64,000 bases of DNA from Littorina saxatilis (lineage: Eukaryota > Mollusca > Gastropoda > Littorinimorpha > Littorinidae): positions 20,266,292 through 20,330,291 of the forward strand of contig NC_090247.1 of assembly GCF_037325665.1 (NCBI RefSeq), given 5' to 3'. Positions 1-12,563 of the stretch are shown in pieces (the stretch's first letter is position 1; each line of letters opens with the position of its first letter). The position numbers and the translations under genes were made by a program. The notes under the pieces are model-generated. The model worked only from the letters and a program-made list of their open reading frames with translations, made no database searches and was not told the DNA's origin.

Positions 1-206
1 AGATAAACGCAAAACACTGGAGAAGATAAGGAAGAGTTACTTGGAATGGACCTGGGAAGATGAACAGAAAAACCAAAATCGGTTCAGCGCTGCGCGCTGA
101 GAGTACGTGTTGAAAATTCTCATCGACCAGGTTGTGTCCGGGGTCTACCTGAATATGCCCACCAAATTTGAAGCAGATCCATCGAGAACTTTGGCCGTGC
201 ATCGCG

Positions 207-270
<64 letters not shown>

Positions 271-300
271 GACAGACAGACACAAGTCGTATATATATAT

Positions 301-336
<36 letters not shown>

Positions 337-345
337 AGATGGGGG
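1..345. repeat. Dispersed repeat family C, copy 1 (cut by the window edge), with CA and TA microsatellites
   Basis: This stretch closely matches 10336-10690: both share the GCGCTGCGCGCTGAGAG core and a segment around GTGTCCGGGGTCTACCTGAA, and end in ATCGCGAA followed by a simple repeat. Here the simple repeat is (CA)n at about 210-267 followed by (TA)n at about 290-331. The tail resembles non-LTR element 3' ends that finish in microsatellites, but no coding part is present. ORFs here only read the CA repeat. Confidence 0.7.
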
Positions 346-1529
346 ACTGTGCTGCTGGTCGAAGAACATTTGTCTTCGCTGCTTTTACACTCTTAAATGT
401 CTGTTTTTGGAAAGAGTGCTGTTACAAAGTAGCACGTGTTTGGTGTTTTTTTGCATTTCGCCGCATTGACTGCCTTAGTACTTTGCTATAAACAACAACA
501 ACGACGACAACAACAACAACAACAGCAACAACAACAACAACAACAAATCATTACTCTGACAAGGGAAACAACCGCTGTGCATTGCTTTTTAATTTGCAGC
601 AAGAGTATTGCCTCCCCTGGAGACCTTGTGCTCAGTTTTGGTCTTGACAGTCAAGTAGGCCCTATTACTTTTCATTGCTATTTAAACTGGATTCGTCCAG
701 TAGTCAAGAGGCTAATTAGTTGGTGCATTGTACCGTAGATTGCGGATATCTGCTGCCCTGAGCCTGTTTAACGGTGGGTCTAATTTGAAAGTAGATTTAA
801 GCTTTGATCTAACTTAGGTTTTAATTGAGATACGACGGCTCTGTTCTACCCGTCTTTTCTTACTGTGGCCGCTCGGCAATAACTAGTTTATTTCTGATCG
901 GAGGGGGGTGTTTTTTTGAAAGTGTTAGTGACTAGACTCAGCATTTTAGTTTGACGCCGAATTTACCTCATGATCAAATTGAAAGTGAGTCATTCAAGCA
1001 TCTGCTGTATTGTATTTGTTTCCTTCTCTGTTTTCAGAGTGCTCGCCCTCAGACCTATCAGACAGCTACCTCACTTACCTGGATTCTTTCCTTCATTCTT
1101 CACTGGCCTACTATGAACAAGAATCAGAGCTCACTGCCGACAGCCTACAGAACTGTTCCGCTCTGTGTCTCAGCCAACAGCTATGTCACTCTTTCGGCTT
1201 CCTTACTGGCATAGGCCTGCACGCCTGCCTTCTGTTTGATGTCATAGCGGCTGATGTAATTCCGACCCGTTTCAGTCGCGTGTTCTCAGAGACTTTTTCA
1301 CACGTAGGTTTTCAGGCTACATCAACGTTTTATCAGCGGAAATGTGCGTAGAATGGTTACTGACTTGGTCATGCAGGCATTGTAGACACCATTGCCATCA
1401 CGAAGAAGGCTTTGGAATTGAGCGCTAAAGGGAGGTAAACCAACAGTCATATTACAGAAGGAACTTTGTAGCGGTTGAACTTTGAGTCGATTTTTGACGG
1501 AGAGGCTTAAATGAATGAAGAAAAACACA
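346..1529. other. Gene-free stretch with a CAA-rich microsatellite
   Basis: A CAA/CGA trinucleotide tract lies at about 487-547. I see no coding region, splice-bounded exon or recognisable transposon in the rest. Confidence 0.5.
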
Positions 1530-1559
1530 GTTTGGACCCTAACTCAGACCGAACTGGTC

Positions 1560-3030
1560 CACGGTGTGTCAACTGATTTCCGTTCATCCACAGGATGTTT
1601 CCGTTCATACACAGGATGTTTCCGTTCATACACAGGATGTTTCCGTTCATCCACAGGATGTTTCCGTTCATCCACAGGATGTTTCCGTTCATCCACAGGA
1701 TGTTTCCGTTCATCCACAGGATGTTTCCGTTCATACACCGGATGTTTCCGTTCATCCACAGGATATTTCCGTTCATCCACAGGATGTTTCCGTTCATCCA
1801 CAGGATGTTTCCGTTCATCCACAGGATGTTTCCGTTCATCCACAGGATGTTTCCGTTCATACACCGGATGTTTCCGTTCATCCACAGGATGTTTCCGTTC
1901 ATCCACAGGATGTTTCCGTTCATCCACAGGATGTTTCCGTTCATCCACAGGATGTTTCCGTTCAACAGCCTCATTTTCGTCACTTGCTTGGGGAAAAACG
2001 TTGTGGTAAGTCGTGTGGGCAGCGCGCTTGTGTGATATTGAAAGAATAAGGTAGCGAAATGGTTGGGCTATGTGTACGATAAGTACCAAGGTGCTAGTAA
2101 TCCTAATCATAAACTTGACTAAATGTAAAAAGGACTGATAGAGCCTGGATAATGTTTTTTTTCTTGATTTGTCTAATTTCTGCTCATTATTATCACTGGT
2201 GAAGCAAATGGCATGACAGTAGTAAGTACAAATGTACGTGTCACTTATTTCAGTCTTAGCTGCAGTGCTGCAAAGCAAGCAAAACTGCATACATCAATCT
2301 TCGTTCTTATCAAAACACCCAGAAAGCTCCGTCACCGAACACATTACTGAAAAGCGTACGAACGGAAACAATTTTATGAAAGTGGTACGAACGGATACAT
2401 TTTGTCGTCAAAATCAGTACGAACGGACACAAATTCAATTCATCGTATGGTTCACATAGGTCCAATATCACACGCATTCGTACATTGTGCTATCTGACAA
2501 CCATTGGAACACACAGAACTTGTAGTGGGGGCCTGTTTCGCTCTGATCTAACGAATGTGTATGAACGGAAACGCTGTTCGTACGAACGGAAACATGCACT
2601 TTTGTACGAACGGAAACATGGTGTATGAACGGAATCTGCATGTTTTCAAAAGACAAGTGATTGTGCAAAACCCATGTGTTTCTATTAACTTCTGTTCAAG
2701 CGAAATGTCGTAACAGGCAATGGTTTTGGTGATCATGTGCAAATCAGGGGTCAGATTCGATAATAGAACGAGAAATACAAGAAAATGTTTAAAAAATCAG
2801 GCAATTCTGCCACGTTCGGCCTGCTTGTGTTATCATGAGGATTACTAGCACCTTGGTACTTATCGTACACATAGCCCAAAAAACCAATTATCTACCTTAT
2901 TATTTCAATATCACACAAGCGCGCTGCCCACACGACTTACCACAACATTATTTCCCCAAGCAAGTGACGAAAATGAGGCTGTATGAACGGAAACATCCGG
3001 TGTATGAACGGAATCAGTTGACACACCGTG
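1560..3030. mobile_element. Inner fold-back element with 5-bp target duplication
   Basis: Long inverted arms begin CACGGTGTGTCAACTGATTT on the left and end AATCAGTTGACACACCGTG on the right. A second inverted block, around GTACCAAGGTGCTAGTAATC on the left, pairs with 2838-2870. The element is flanked by a direct TGGTC duplication (1555-1559 and 3031-3035), and the target lies inside the terminal repeat of the outer element. Arms are rich in the motif TATGAACGGAAAC. No transposase is encoded; long ORFs here read a 21-bp minisatellite. Confidence 0.75.
1577..1965. repeat. 21-bp minisatellite, about 18 units
   Basis: The unit is CATCCACAGGATGTTTCCGTT with a few variants (TACACAGG, TACACCGG). It lies in the left arm of the inner fold-back element; the right arm has only about two units (2978-3013), so the array grew after the element formed. 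Because 21 is a multiple of 3, all frames stay open and give repetitive spurious ORFs on both strands. Confidence 0.9.
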
Positions 3031-3719
3031 TGGTCATAATAACGCAGAATTATATGTTTTCAGTTGATCGCAACCCTTCGCCATCGTTCACAGGGCAGGC
3101 AACTCCCTAAAATCTTCATCAGAGTGAAGTCCCTTTTGTTGTCATTACTGCTGTTTGAACGACGTAATCAAACAAAAGCAAACGGAAGAGATAAAATTCC
3201 ATTCTGCGCTTCAGTGATAGGTTCATGTACGTAAAGCTTACACCTAACTGGTCGCAATAATAAATAATTGATCACAGATGCCGTAAGCTGCCTGCTTCGC
3301 GTGTTATGAACGGACATGCAACAGCGACAACAAAGGGGGCTTCACTGTGGTGAAGGGTTCACGGGAGTTGCCTGCCCTATAAACGATGGCGACTTCCAGT
3401 TGCAAACAACAGACAATAATTAATTCTGCATTATTACGACCAGTTCGGTATTAGTTAGGTTCAAACATTATTATGCCTATTCTATTCATGCGTGTCCGTC
3501 CATCAAATCGAGCCAAACTGAGCTAAGCCCGCCCGCTGCAAATTCCCTTACGTTATATGACTTCTTCTAGATGGCTTTGGTGTAAAAGTGTGTGTGTGGC
3601 AAGTTTGTATCTGTTGGATATTCTTAGGATTGTATAACTGAATGGATTGATACAGGTCGCAATAGGATCAAGTGTGGGTCAATAAGTGGGAAGTGAACGG
3701 TTTTTTTAAGAAGGTAGAA

Positions 3720-3756
3720 CAGCATTTTTTTTTTTTGGGGGGGGGGGGGGGGGGTT
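3720..3756. repeat. Poly-T then poly-G tract
   Basis: A run of T is followed by about 18 G residues. Such homopolymers recur through the window and are where assembly length errors are most likely. Confidence 0.8.
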
Positions 3757-3779
3757 ATGACAATAACTAGTTTGTTATG

Positions 3780-4060
3780 GGGGCCAGGAGGCCCCCATTC
3801 ATACGGTTAGTTTCGAGGTTGACCATGGGAAGCGCCATTTTGTTGTGAAATACGTCATCAGTTTGTGTACACAGGAAGTTGTGACATCCGTCACCCTATG
3901 GGAGGGGTGAAGGCAACATTGTTCATCAGTAGAAAGTTGTGAAATCCGTCACCTTATGGGAGGGGTGAAGGCAAAATTGGTCATCACTGAGTTTGTGTAA
4001 CACAGGAAGTTGTGAAATACGTCACCCTATGGGAGGGGTGACAGCAAAAAATATCATAGG
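3780..4060. repeat. Hairpin plus three tandem copies of a 60-70 bp unit
   Basis: A short inverted repeat (GGGGGCC-AGGAGG-CCCCC) is followed by three copies of a unit containing GTCACCCTATGGGAGGGGTG, each preceded by AAGTTGTGA. This looks like the subterminal region of a DNA transposon. The other end was not located with confidence. Confidence 0.5.
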
Positions 4061-4667
4061 TCGAACTGTGCAGGGTCAACCGCAACAAACTCAAACCATT
4101 CATACTATCAGAGACATACATTGAAGAGATGCGAAGCAAGGCCGCTCGCGTGGGCTCTTGGGGGTACCGCGCTCGGTCAGCGTGACCTCGCGCGATTGTC
4201 AGCCATCATCCCGTACTATGTTGTTGTTCGCTTGCTCTCTGACACCGATTTGAAGTGCTTTTTTGTCATATTTCTTTGGATATATCCAGCTTCAGACGAG
4301 AGATGTTCATCAGCTAAATATCACTGCAATTTAATGGGATATGGCAGGAAGATAGTACATTGGCTGAATTTTAAGAAAATCTAATTAGTTTTGTACATAA
4401 CACAATATAAAGGTGGATATTTGGGTATAATTGTATTTATTGTTATCGCAGTTAATTTTGAAGGTTCACATGGTTCTCAACACACTCAGTCTCAACCAAT
4501 CATTGTAAGTCTCCAATGATTTGCATAGCTTAAATTTAATGTTTGTTCTAAGGGATGAACCTCAGTCTCATGTATTTGGGCCTTAGGAACTCATTTTTCA
4601 GCTTCGCCAATTCCTCGTAAAATAGTCGATAAAATATGTGACTTCATAAATATTAAAAAAAAGCACA

Positions 4668-5218
4668 TTATGCTTTTTTCTGAAAGATCAGAGGTTCATC
4701 CTTTAGCAAACAGTATAAAAAAGAAAAACCCAAAGTTTCTTTGCTATATCTCAAAAGGTTCTTGAGATATCCTTTGAAAACTGCCGACAAATGTGAATTT
4801 CGACTAATTTTTTGACCCTCAAAATTCAGGAAAACAATAGCATGTTTGATCTTGCCTTCAGCTCCTGTCCTAATGTCCACCTGGATTATAGGGTAGATCC
4901 TCCCTCTCAGCTTGCAACTCATTCATGGTCAGTCTTTGGCGCCTGCGGGTGATTCTGGCCTTCTGCCTTCTCAATCACTTTGTACATGATCAACAGTTTC
5001 TTCTGGGAAGTTGTGGGCGTGTCCCCTGTGAAAATCGAATCGATTTCAGTCACCAAATTGTCATCGCTCACACTCGCACTGTTGTGAACCGATGCCGGCG
5101 ATGGAGTCGAACACTGTTCAAAACATACTTTCTTCGCTTTCGAACCTCCTGGCGTGTGTTGGTTTCCCATAAACTTTCTTTTCTTCGAGAAGTTGACACC
5201 TTTTTTTCTCTGAAACAT
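4668..5218 (-). pseudogene. Two overlapping ORFs, possibly the remnant of a DNA transposon gene
   Basis: The first ORF (5218-4919) starts MFQRKKGVNFSKKRKFMG, followed by NQHT, and is rich in Lys, Ser and Thr. An in-frame upstream Met exists at 5296. The second ORF (4922-4668) overlaps its stop codon in another frame. Short N-termini with KRKF-GNQ-T occur in proteins encoded by animal DNA transposons; this link is from memory and weak. No transposase catalytic core or splice-bounded exon was seen. It could equally be chance ORFs in a decayed repeat. Confidence 0.25.
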
Positions 5219-6226
5219 TTTCGGAGGTGGTTTGCACACATGCAACACAATACAACTCCAACCTTGAATGAAAATCTCCACTGCAGAGCAAAACAATGTT
5301 GCTTCCGGTGGGAGAGAGAAGGGAGCAGCTTGAGATGAATTTCATGGATTGAGCCATTTAGTCAGTCAGTCACACGATGAAATCAGAACAGAAGTTATGT
5401 CTCACAGCTTCAATACGGCATGCACAGCACAAGACCAGTTGGGGTAAAATTCAAAAACAGTGTCCCAAATTTAAGGATGCTGTTGCAATCTACCAAACTT
5501 CACAGACAGAGAGGAGCATGGTACTGTGATGAAACTCATGCAAAATCGTGGTAAAAAGCGACGGTTTGATTTTGAAGTTCGATTTATTTCGTTATCTTTA
5601 TTTGCATGTTCGAAGGGACATAACCAATATTGACGGACAGTTGATTTGGGACACTGTTCTTGGATGTTACTGGTTATGGTTTCTCCATGCGTATTCGGGA
5701 CCACAGCGCGTGTTGGATTTTAGAAATGAAACATGTGTTGAAACACTTTCTACACAGGATAGAATGAAAGATGTCTACGCGCATGACATTGATATGACAT
5801 GACGTGACTAGTGTCCTTTCTTGGAATGCTGAATCCGAAAATTGACAGCCTGAATTCCAAAACATTGATAGTCTTGAATTTTCCATGACCTTATTCCATT
5901 CTTCACGCGCGAAAAAAAAAGTTTATTTTACCCACAGCTGTAGAATGGCTGGACGTTGACTTTGTATGGTTCGGTACGTAACTTGTTTCACGAACATCGT
6001 ACCTCGCTTCCAGTCGAGCGCGAAACTCTGTCCGAATGTTTCTCTCTCGTTCCTTTCCGCTGTATGTCTCAGCTGTACATATCTTTGTCGTATTAGTGCA
6101 AATCCATTGGTAACATAAGCAAGCCATTTTTGATGACAGCTTCCATTGTCAGTGAATGGAAACAGAATGTACTCTGTTGTGCCATTGTATGATCTTTTCG
6201 GTGTTGTCACATTTGTGAAGACAAGA
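5219..6226. other. Gene-free stretch
   Basis: Only short unsupported ORFs are present on both strands, with no splice-consistent exon, simple repeat array or recognised element. Confidence 0.4.
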
Positions 6227-6233
6227 AACAGTT

Positions 6234-6668
6234 GTTAACCCGTGATTTGTAAAAATGTAAAACATTTTACAAATCACGGGGCGGGGCGCGCCCTCGATTT
6301 GTAACATGTTTTACAAATCACGTAAATGCGACAGATAGTTTCTTGTCATCTCCAAAGTCAAGGGATTTTTCTTTTTTCATCTATTAGATTTTTTTGGATT
6401 TTATTTTATGACTTCATTGTTCCATCGCTGGGAAATTCGGGTTTGTTTTCTTTGTTATGCTAAAAATCGTAATATTTTATCCAGCGGGCCCAAACCACCC
6501 CCCCCCCCCCCCCCCCCACCATAGAGGCTCTAAACAACAAATACTAGTTATAATAAAAGGCATGTATTTCTTTGTGGATTGCGATATTTTTACATTTTTA
6601 CAAATCGCGGTTTTAGGTTCGACGTAATTTGTAAAATGTTTTTACATTTTTACAAATCACGGGTTAAC
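6234..6668. mobile_element. 435-bp MITE with 7-bp flanking duplication
   Basis: The ends are perfect inverted repeats: GTTAACCCGTGATTTGTAAA on the left and the reverse complement on the right. They are flanked by direct AACAGTT copies at 6227-6233 and 6669-6675. Further copies of the CGTGATTTGTAAAA motif lie inside both ends. A C-tract sits at about 6500-6517. It is non-coding. Confidence 0.8.
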
Positions 6669-7316
6669 AACAGTTGAAGTGTGCACATTTTTTGTCCATA
6701 TATAATTTTTCCAATTATTTTCGTAATTAAAATACAAAAGTGTACCAAATATATCTGATCATTTTTTGAATGTTCCCTGAAATACCAAAATAATATATGT
6801 TTCATTCAAAAATACATCAAAATTAATGTCCTTATAAACAAAATATTAACGAATTTTACAACCTGTAATCGCCTCTTGGCAATCGAAAAATATGTTAAAT
6901 GGTGTTTAATTCATTACGAACCTCAAACTTATAATTATTTGCTTTTCTTAAACCCATCTTATCTAACAAAATATTGTTTGGGTAAATTCAGTGTATTTTT
7001 TTTTCAGAGCAACAGACGTAATCTATCTGTTTTTGTACATTATGTTTTATAGCCAACAAACAGTGTCAGTGTCTCATTTTCAAATATACCGTAAAATCCC
7101 TAGCATACGCCCCCCCCCCCCCCCCCCTCTCCGCACATATTTCGGGTAAAAGTAGGGGGTGGGCGTTTGCTAGGTATACACCCCTTTGCAAGATAAAGTG
7201 TCATCACATTTTCACGAGAAAAAAAGTGATACAACCATGTGATTTATGCAATTTTAATGAAAAATAAACACACCCGTTTACCCAAAGAAAGATCAACGTT
7301 CTGTGATAGAAAAAAA

Positions 7317-8146
7317 ACAAGTCGCGTAAGGCGAAAATACAATATTTAGTCAAGTAGCTGCCATTTTTTCAGCAAGACCGTATACTCGTAGCATCGTCAG
7401 TCCACCGCTCATGGCAAAGGCAGTGAAATTGACAAGAAGAGCGGGGTAGTAGTTGCGCTAAGAAGGATAGCACGCTTTTCTGTACCTCTCTTTGTTTTAA
7501 CTTTCTGAGCGTGTTTTGAATCCAAACATATCATATCTATATGTTTTTGGAATCAGGAACCGACAAGGAATAAGATGAAAGTGTTGATAATAATTTTGAT
7601 AATAATTTTTATATATTTAATTTTCAGAGCTTGTTTTTAATCCGAATATAACATATTTATATGTTTTTGGAATCAGCAAATGATGGAAAATAAGATAAAC
7701 GTAAATTTGGATCGTTTTATAAATTTTTATTTTTTTTTTACAATTTTCCGATTTTTAATGACCAAAGTCATTAATTAATTTTTAAGCCACCAAGCTGAAA
7801 TGCAATACCGAACCCCGGGCTTCGTCGAAGATTACTTGACCAAAATTTCAACCAATTTGGTTGAAAAATGAGGGCGTGACAGTGCCGCCTCAACTTTCAC
7901 GAAAAGCCGGATATGACGTCATCAAAGACATTTATCGAAAAAAAGAAAAAAACGTCTGGGGATTTCATACCCAGGAACTCTCATGTCAAATTTCATAAAG
8001 ATCGGTCCAGTAGTTTAGTCTGAATCGCTCTACACACACACACACACGCACGCACGCACACACACACGCACATACACCACGACCCTCGTCTCGATTCCCC
8101 CCTCGATGTTAAAACATTTAGTCATAACTTGACTAAATGTAAAAAG
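7317..8146 (+). repeat. Family A dispersed repeat (about 0.85 kb), copy 1
   Basis: Family A starts ACAAGTCGCGTAAGGCGAAA and ends in a short palindrome around TTAGTCAAAACTTGACTAAA. Its body contains GTGCCGCCTCAACTTT, GGATATGACGTCATCAAAGA and an AAGATCGGTCCAGTAGTTTA segment followed by a CA microsatellite. Seven copies lie in this window on both strands. None encodes a protein, so it looks like a non-autonomous transposon. Confidence 0.85.
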
Positions 8147-9158
8147 AACACAAGTGACATTGATTTTTCTCATTCTCAGAATAACGTCAGCACAAACACA
8201 GTTTCTTCTCTTGTTTGGAGACCCTCTTCCAAGTATTCCATCACAACTTGTTCAACTTCTTCAGATCTAACTGGCGGTCTTTCAGACAACTTTCATTTTT
8301 CCTTTTCTTTCCCGTATTGCTGTTCGAATATGTTTCTGTGTTCTCTCCACTCTCTCATTCTTTTTTCTGTCAAAAGAAAACTCGCGGGCACATAACGAAA
8401 CATTGCCTGCAGCTTTGTTTTCAAGATATCTCAGGGCTTTCAGTTTGTATGTCACTGTATTATGATTTGTGCTTCGGCATGGCTGAACATAAGCTTAGAA
8501 AGGAAGTGCTTGTCAACGAGAGAAGTGTTCAACACTCAATAAAAGACGTCACTGAACGACGTCACTGAAAGACATGACGTAACTTTATCCCCCCCCCCCC
8601 CAAAAAAAAAGGCGAACCTATGAACAGTGTGCACAAATCGTAGATACAGGAGGCCGACTGTCTTAAAACAAATTTAAAAAACAAACAAGAAGAGCAAACG
8701 CTCGATCGAGTCACTTTCGCAGTTCTGAATATTATATGAGGCATCAGATGGACAGGAAGAAATTGCTATTCACAACACAATGAGTCACGTTCACATAAAA
8801 TTTGAGCCCGGTCACTTTTATAGTTTCCGAGAAAAGCCCAACGTTAAGTTGTGTGTTGCCGAACAGAAAAGGCTAGTTATCTCCCTTGTTTTTCTGATAA
8901 CGTTCGTAAAAGGCTACAGATGTAAATACTTTGATGTAAAGAATAATCCTACAAAGTTTCAATCACATCCGATGAACTTTGTCAAAGATATAAAATGTCT
9001 AATTTTTCCTTTGACGCTGACCTGTGACCTTGAAAAAGGTCAAAGGTCAACGAAACCATCGTTAAAGTGTAGAGGTCATTGGAGGTCACGACTAAACAAA
9101 ATATGAGCCCGATCGCTTTGATAGTTTCCGAGAAAAGTCCAACGTTAAGGTGGTGTCT

Positions 9159-9222
9159 ACGGCCGGCCGGCCGGACGGACGGCCGGCCGGCCGGACGGCC
9201 GGCCGGACGGCCGGCCCGACAG
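9159..9222. repeat. GGCCGGCC/GGAC palindromic tract
   Basis: Repeated GGCCGGCCGGACG units are almost fully self-complementary and markedly GC-rich against an AT-rich surround. Confidence 0.8.
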
Positions 9223-9548
9223 ACTAACACTGACCGATTACATAGAGTCACCTTTTCTCAAGTGACTCAAAAACCGGGGTGAGCGTTTGCTAGGTATAGT
9301 GACCCCCCTGCACAACATTTGGCCGAAAGTAGGGGGTGGGCGTTTGCTAGATAGGCCTACTGGGCGTTTGCCAGGGATTTTACGGTATATGTTTTCTTTG
9401 CCAACAAGTACAGGCGAAATTTGTACATCAAAATCAACTAAGCATGTTCTTACATACTTTGGCGTAATGTAACCAACTCATATTCTCAATAAACTCAAAC
9501 AATCAGATGTGACGTCTTTAACCTGCTGTTATCTTATATTGAGAGGAT

Positions 9549-9557
9549 CTGTGTGTG

Positions 9558-9615
<58 letters not shown>

Positions 9616-9632
9616 TCTCTCTCTCTCTCTGT
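9549..9632. repeat. (GT)n-(CT)n microsatellite
   Basis: About 60 bp of GT dinucleotides is followed by CT dinucleotides. Confidence 0.95.
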
Positions 9633-9786
9633 TTCTGTATATCTGAGGTTTGGTTTGGTTTGGTTTATTGGTTGTTCTTGTGTGTTTTGTTGTTGTTTTA
9701 AAGTGTGTGTAAAGCTTCTTTTTTCATGTTTGAATGGGTTTGTTGGGTGTTTCTTTGTGTGGAGGGGTGGGTGGTAAAAAAATTAA

Positions 9787-10162
9787 TTCTTTCTTTCTTT
9801 ATTTGGTGTTTAACGTCGTTTTCAACCACGAACGTTATATCGCGACGGGGAAAGGGGGGGGGGAGATGGGATAGACCCACTTGTTAATTGTTTCTTGTTC
9901 ACAAAAGCACTAATCAAAAAATTGCTCCAGGGGCTTGCAACGTAGTACAATATATTACCTTACTGGGAGAATGCAAGTTTCCAGTACAAAGGACTTAACA
10001 TTTCTTACATACTGCTTGACTAAAATCTTTACAAACATTGACTATATTCTATACAAGAAACACTTAACAAGGGTAAAAGGAGAAACAGAATCCGTTAGTC
10101 GCCTCTTACGACATGCTGGGGAGCATCAGGTAAATTCTTCCCCCTAACCCGCGGGGGGTAAA
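9787..10162 (-). repeat. Family B dispersed repeat (about 0.4 kb), copy 1
   Basis: The stretch shares near-identical sequence with 11157-11557, from TTTATTTGGTGTTTAACGTC through GAATCCGTTAGTCGCCTCTT to CCCTAACCCGCGGGGG. A short fragment of the same start lies at 32909-32940. Read on the minus strand it begins with a GC-rich head and ends in an A/T-rich tail, as SINEs do. A tRNA-like B box was not clear. Confidence 0.7.
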
Positions 10163-10335
10163 AAAATAATAATAATAAAATAAATAAATAAATAAATACT
10201 AAAACAATTCTCTCGCACTAGCAAAACGAAGATAAAATCTACCATCGTGAAATATTCCAAATGTTCACCGAGTGTTAGAAAGGTGTTTTTAATAAACTTT
10301 TGTCCGTGAGAACTGCATTTTTATTTTAAAAACTA

Positions 10336-10690
10336 GATGAATACCCGCTTCGCGGGGTACCCAGCTTCGCCGGACCCGGCGAAGCCGGGTGAGTGGCGCA
10401 CCATACGCGATTGACGCCACACGAAGGAAGGGAGATAAACTCGCAAAACACTGGAGAAGATAAGGAAGAGTTACTGGGAATGGATATACAGAAAAACCAT
10501 AAAAACCAAAATCGGTTCAGCGCTGCGCGCTGAGAGCACATGTTGAAAATTTTCATCAACCAGATTGTGTCCGGGGTCTACCTGAATATGCCCACCAAAT
10601 TTGAAGCAGATCCATAGAGAACTTTGGCCGTGCATCGCGAAGTGACAGAAAGACAGACAGACATACACAAGCCGTATATAGATCTATATA
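10336..10690. repeat. Dispersed repeat family C, copy 2
   Basis: It begins with the hairpin-rich head TACCCGCTTCGCGGGGTACC and a second hairpin of GCTTCGCCGG/CCGGCGAAGC, followed by the body shared with 1-345. It ends in a CAGA/TATA tract. Confidence 0.75.
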
Positions 10691-11156
10691 GAAGAAGATA
10701 GAAGATACAGAACAATGAGAACATTATTATGGTGTTGTAAGCATTAAAAAAGTTGTCAAGTAAAAATGGAATGTTCAAACAGAATAAAGCTTGTGCTTGT
10801 CAGGATTTATAAACCACAGACCTCACTTTACTGCAAAAAGAAACCTGATTTTTACAGTCCAAATAAAACTATCAAAATACAATGTAATATAAATACACCA
10901 ATGTCTTCTCTAAATTAAACACAGACCCTGTTTACATCCTGTAACTCATGTTAAAACGAAGCAAAGTTCTGACGAAAAAAACCGCACATTCGCAGTCAAG
11001 ATAACCTGAAAACGGCTATCGTTTCTTTGAGAAAAACCGAGCAGACTGGCCAACCTTACATAACTACACACAACGTGCTATTGCAGATCCATTCAAGTAC
11101 ATGCACTCTGTACAGGTCTGCAGAAATAATGTACCGCCCATCAAAACAACCACAGT

Positions 11157-11557
11157 GTTTCTTTCTTTCTTTATTTGGTGTTTAACGTCGTTTTCAACCA
11201 TTCAAGGTTATATCGCGATGGGGAAAGGGGGAAGATGGAATAGAGCCACTTGTCAATTGTTTCTTGTTCACAAAAGCACTACCGGTAATCAAAAATTTGC
11301 TCCAGGGGCTTGCAACATAGTACAATATATGACCTTACTGGGAGAATGCAAGTTTCCAGTACAAAGGACCTAACATTCCTTACATACTGCTTGACTAAAA
11401 TCTTTACAAACATTGACTATATTCTACACAAGAAACACTTAACAACGGTAAAAGGAGAAACAGAATCCGTTAGTCGCCTCTTACGACATGCTGGGGAGCA
11501 TCGGCTAAATTCTTTCTCGTCCCAACCAATATGGGACTCCCCCTAACCCGCGGGGGC
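11157..11557 (-). repeat. Family B dispersed repeat, copy 2
   Basis: This is a fuller copy than the one at 9787; it additionally has CCCAACCAATATGGGACTCC before the CCCGCGGG end. Confidence 0.75.
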
Positions 11558-11775
11558 CACAACCACAGTGTTGAAACAAGCCCTATCCCAGTACAAAGCA
11601 ACATCACAACGTGGCATACTTCTTTCTTCATTTTCAGAAACGACAGTGGAACCCCCTTTTTAAGACCCCTTGAGAAAATCAGGTCTTAAAAAAGATGAAT
11701 TATTAAAATGGAGATAGATTTACGGAGGTTACAAACAGAAAATTGGAGAAAAAAAACAAGCAGGTCCAAATAAAA

Positions 11776-12518
11776 ACAAGTCGCGTAAGGCGAAATTACT
11801 ACATTTAGTCAAGCTGTGGAACTCACAGAATGAAACTGAACGAACTGCATTTTTTCACAATGACTGTAGTCCGCCGCTCGTGCAAAACGCAGTGAAACTG
11901 ACGAGCCTGTTTAGCGCGGTAGTGGTTTCGCTGTGCTGCATAGCACGCTTTTCTGTACCTCTCTTCGTTTTAACTTTCTGAGCATGTTTTTAATCCAAAC
12001 ATATCATATCTATATGTTTTTGGAATCGGGAACCGACAAGGAATAAGATGAAATTGTTTTTAAATCGATTTCGGAAATTTTATTTTAATCATAATTTTTA
12101 TATTTTTAATTTTCAGAGCTTGTTTTTAATCCAAATATAACATATTTGTATGTTTTTGGAATCAGAAAATGATGAAGAATAAGATGAACGTAAATTTGGA
12201 TCGTTTTATAAAATAAAAATGTTATTACAATTTTCAGATTTTTAATGACCAAAGTCATTAATTAATTTTTAAGCCACCAAGTTGAAATGCAATACCAAAG
12301 TCCGGCCTTCGTCGAAGATTGCTTTACAAAACTTTCAATCAATTTGATTGAAAAATGAGGGTGTGACAGTGCCGCCTCAACTTTTACAAAAAGCCGGATA
12401 TGACGTCATCAAAGACATTTATCCAAAAAATTAAAAACACATCTGGGGATTTCATACCAAGGAACTCTCATGTAAAATTTCATAAAGATCGGTCCAGTAG
12501 TTTACTCTGAATCGCTCT

Positions 12519-12563
<45 letters not shown>

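Larger units (their letters stand above)
1530..3466. mobile_element. Outer palindromic MITE-like element, split by a second fold-back element
   Basis: The left end (1530-1559) contains GACCGAACTGGTC. The right part (3031-3466) carries the same sequence inverted, running through TAATTCTGCATTATTACG and GACCAGTTCGG. Further inverted pairs lie inside the right part, such as GGCAGGCAACTCCC near 3104 and GGGAGTTGCCTGCC near 3365. With the inner insertion removed the element would be about 470 bp. Its outer limits are approximate. Confidence 0.6.
7087..9387. mobile_element. 2.3-kb composite element with CCGTAAAATCCC ends
   Basis: The left end TACCGTAAAATCCCTAGCAT and the right end AGGGATTTTACGGTA are inverted copies, with TA at both borders as in Tc1/mariner-type insertions. 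The motif GTAGGGGGTGGGCGTTTGCT recurs near both ends (about 7153 and 9330). The interior contains a nested family A repeat and a GGCC-rich tract. No transposase is recognisable. Confidence 0.6.

Noticed and set aside
1507-2290. Long ORFs on both strands with repeated 7-residue units
   Set aside because: They read a 21-bp minisatellite inside a fold-back transposon; open frames on both strands follow from the unit length.
8982-9282. ORFs with AGRPAGRP repeats
   Set aside because: They read the GGCC/GGAC palindromic tract.
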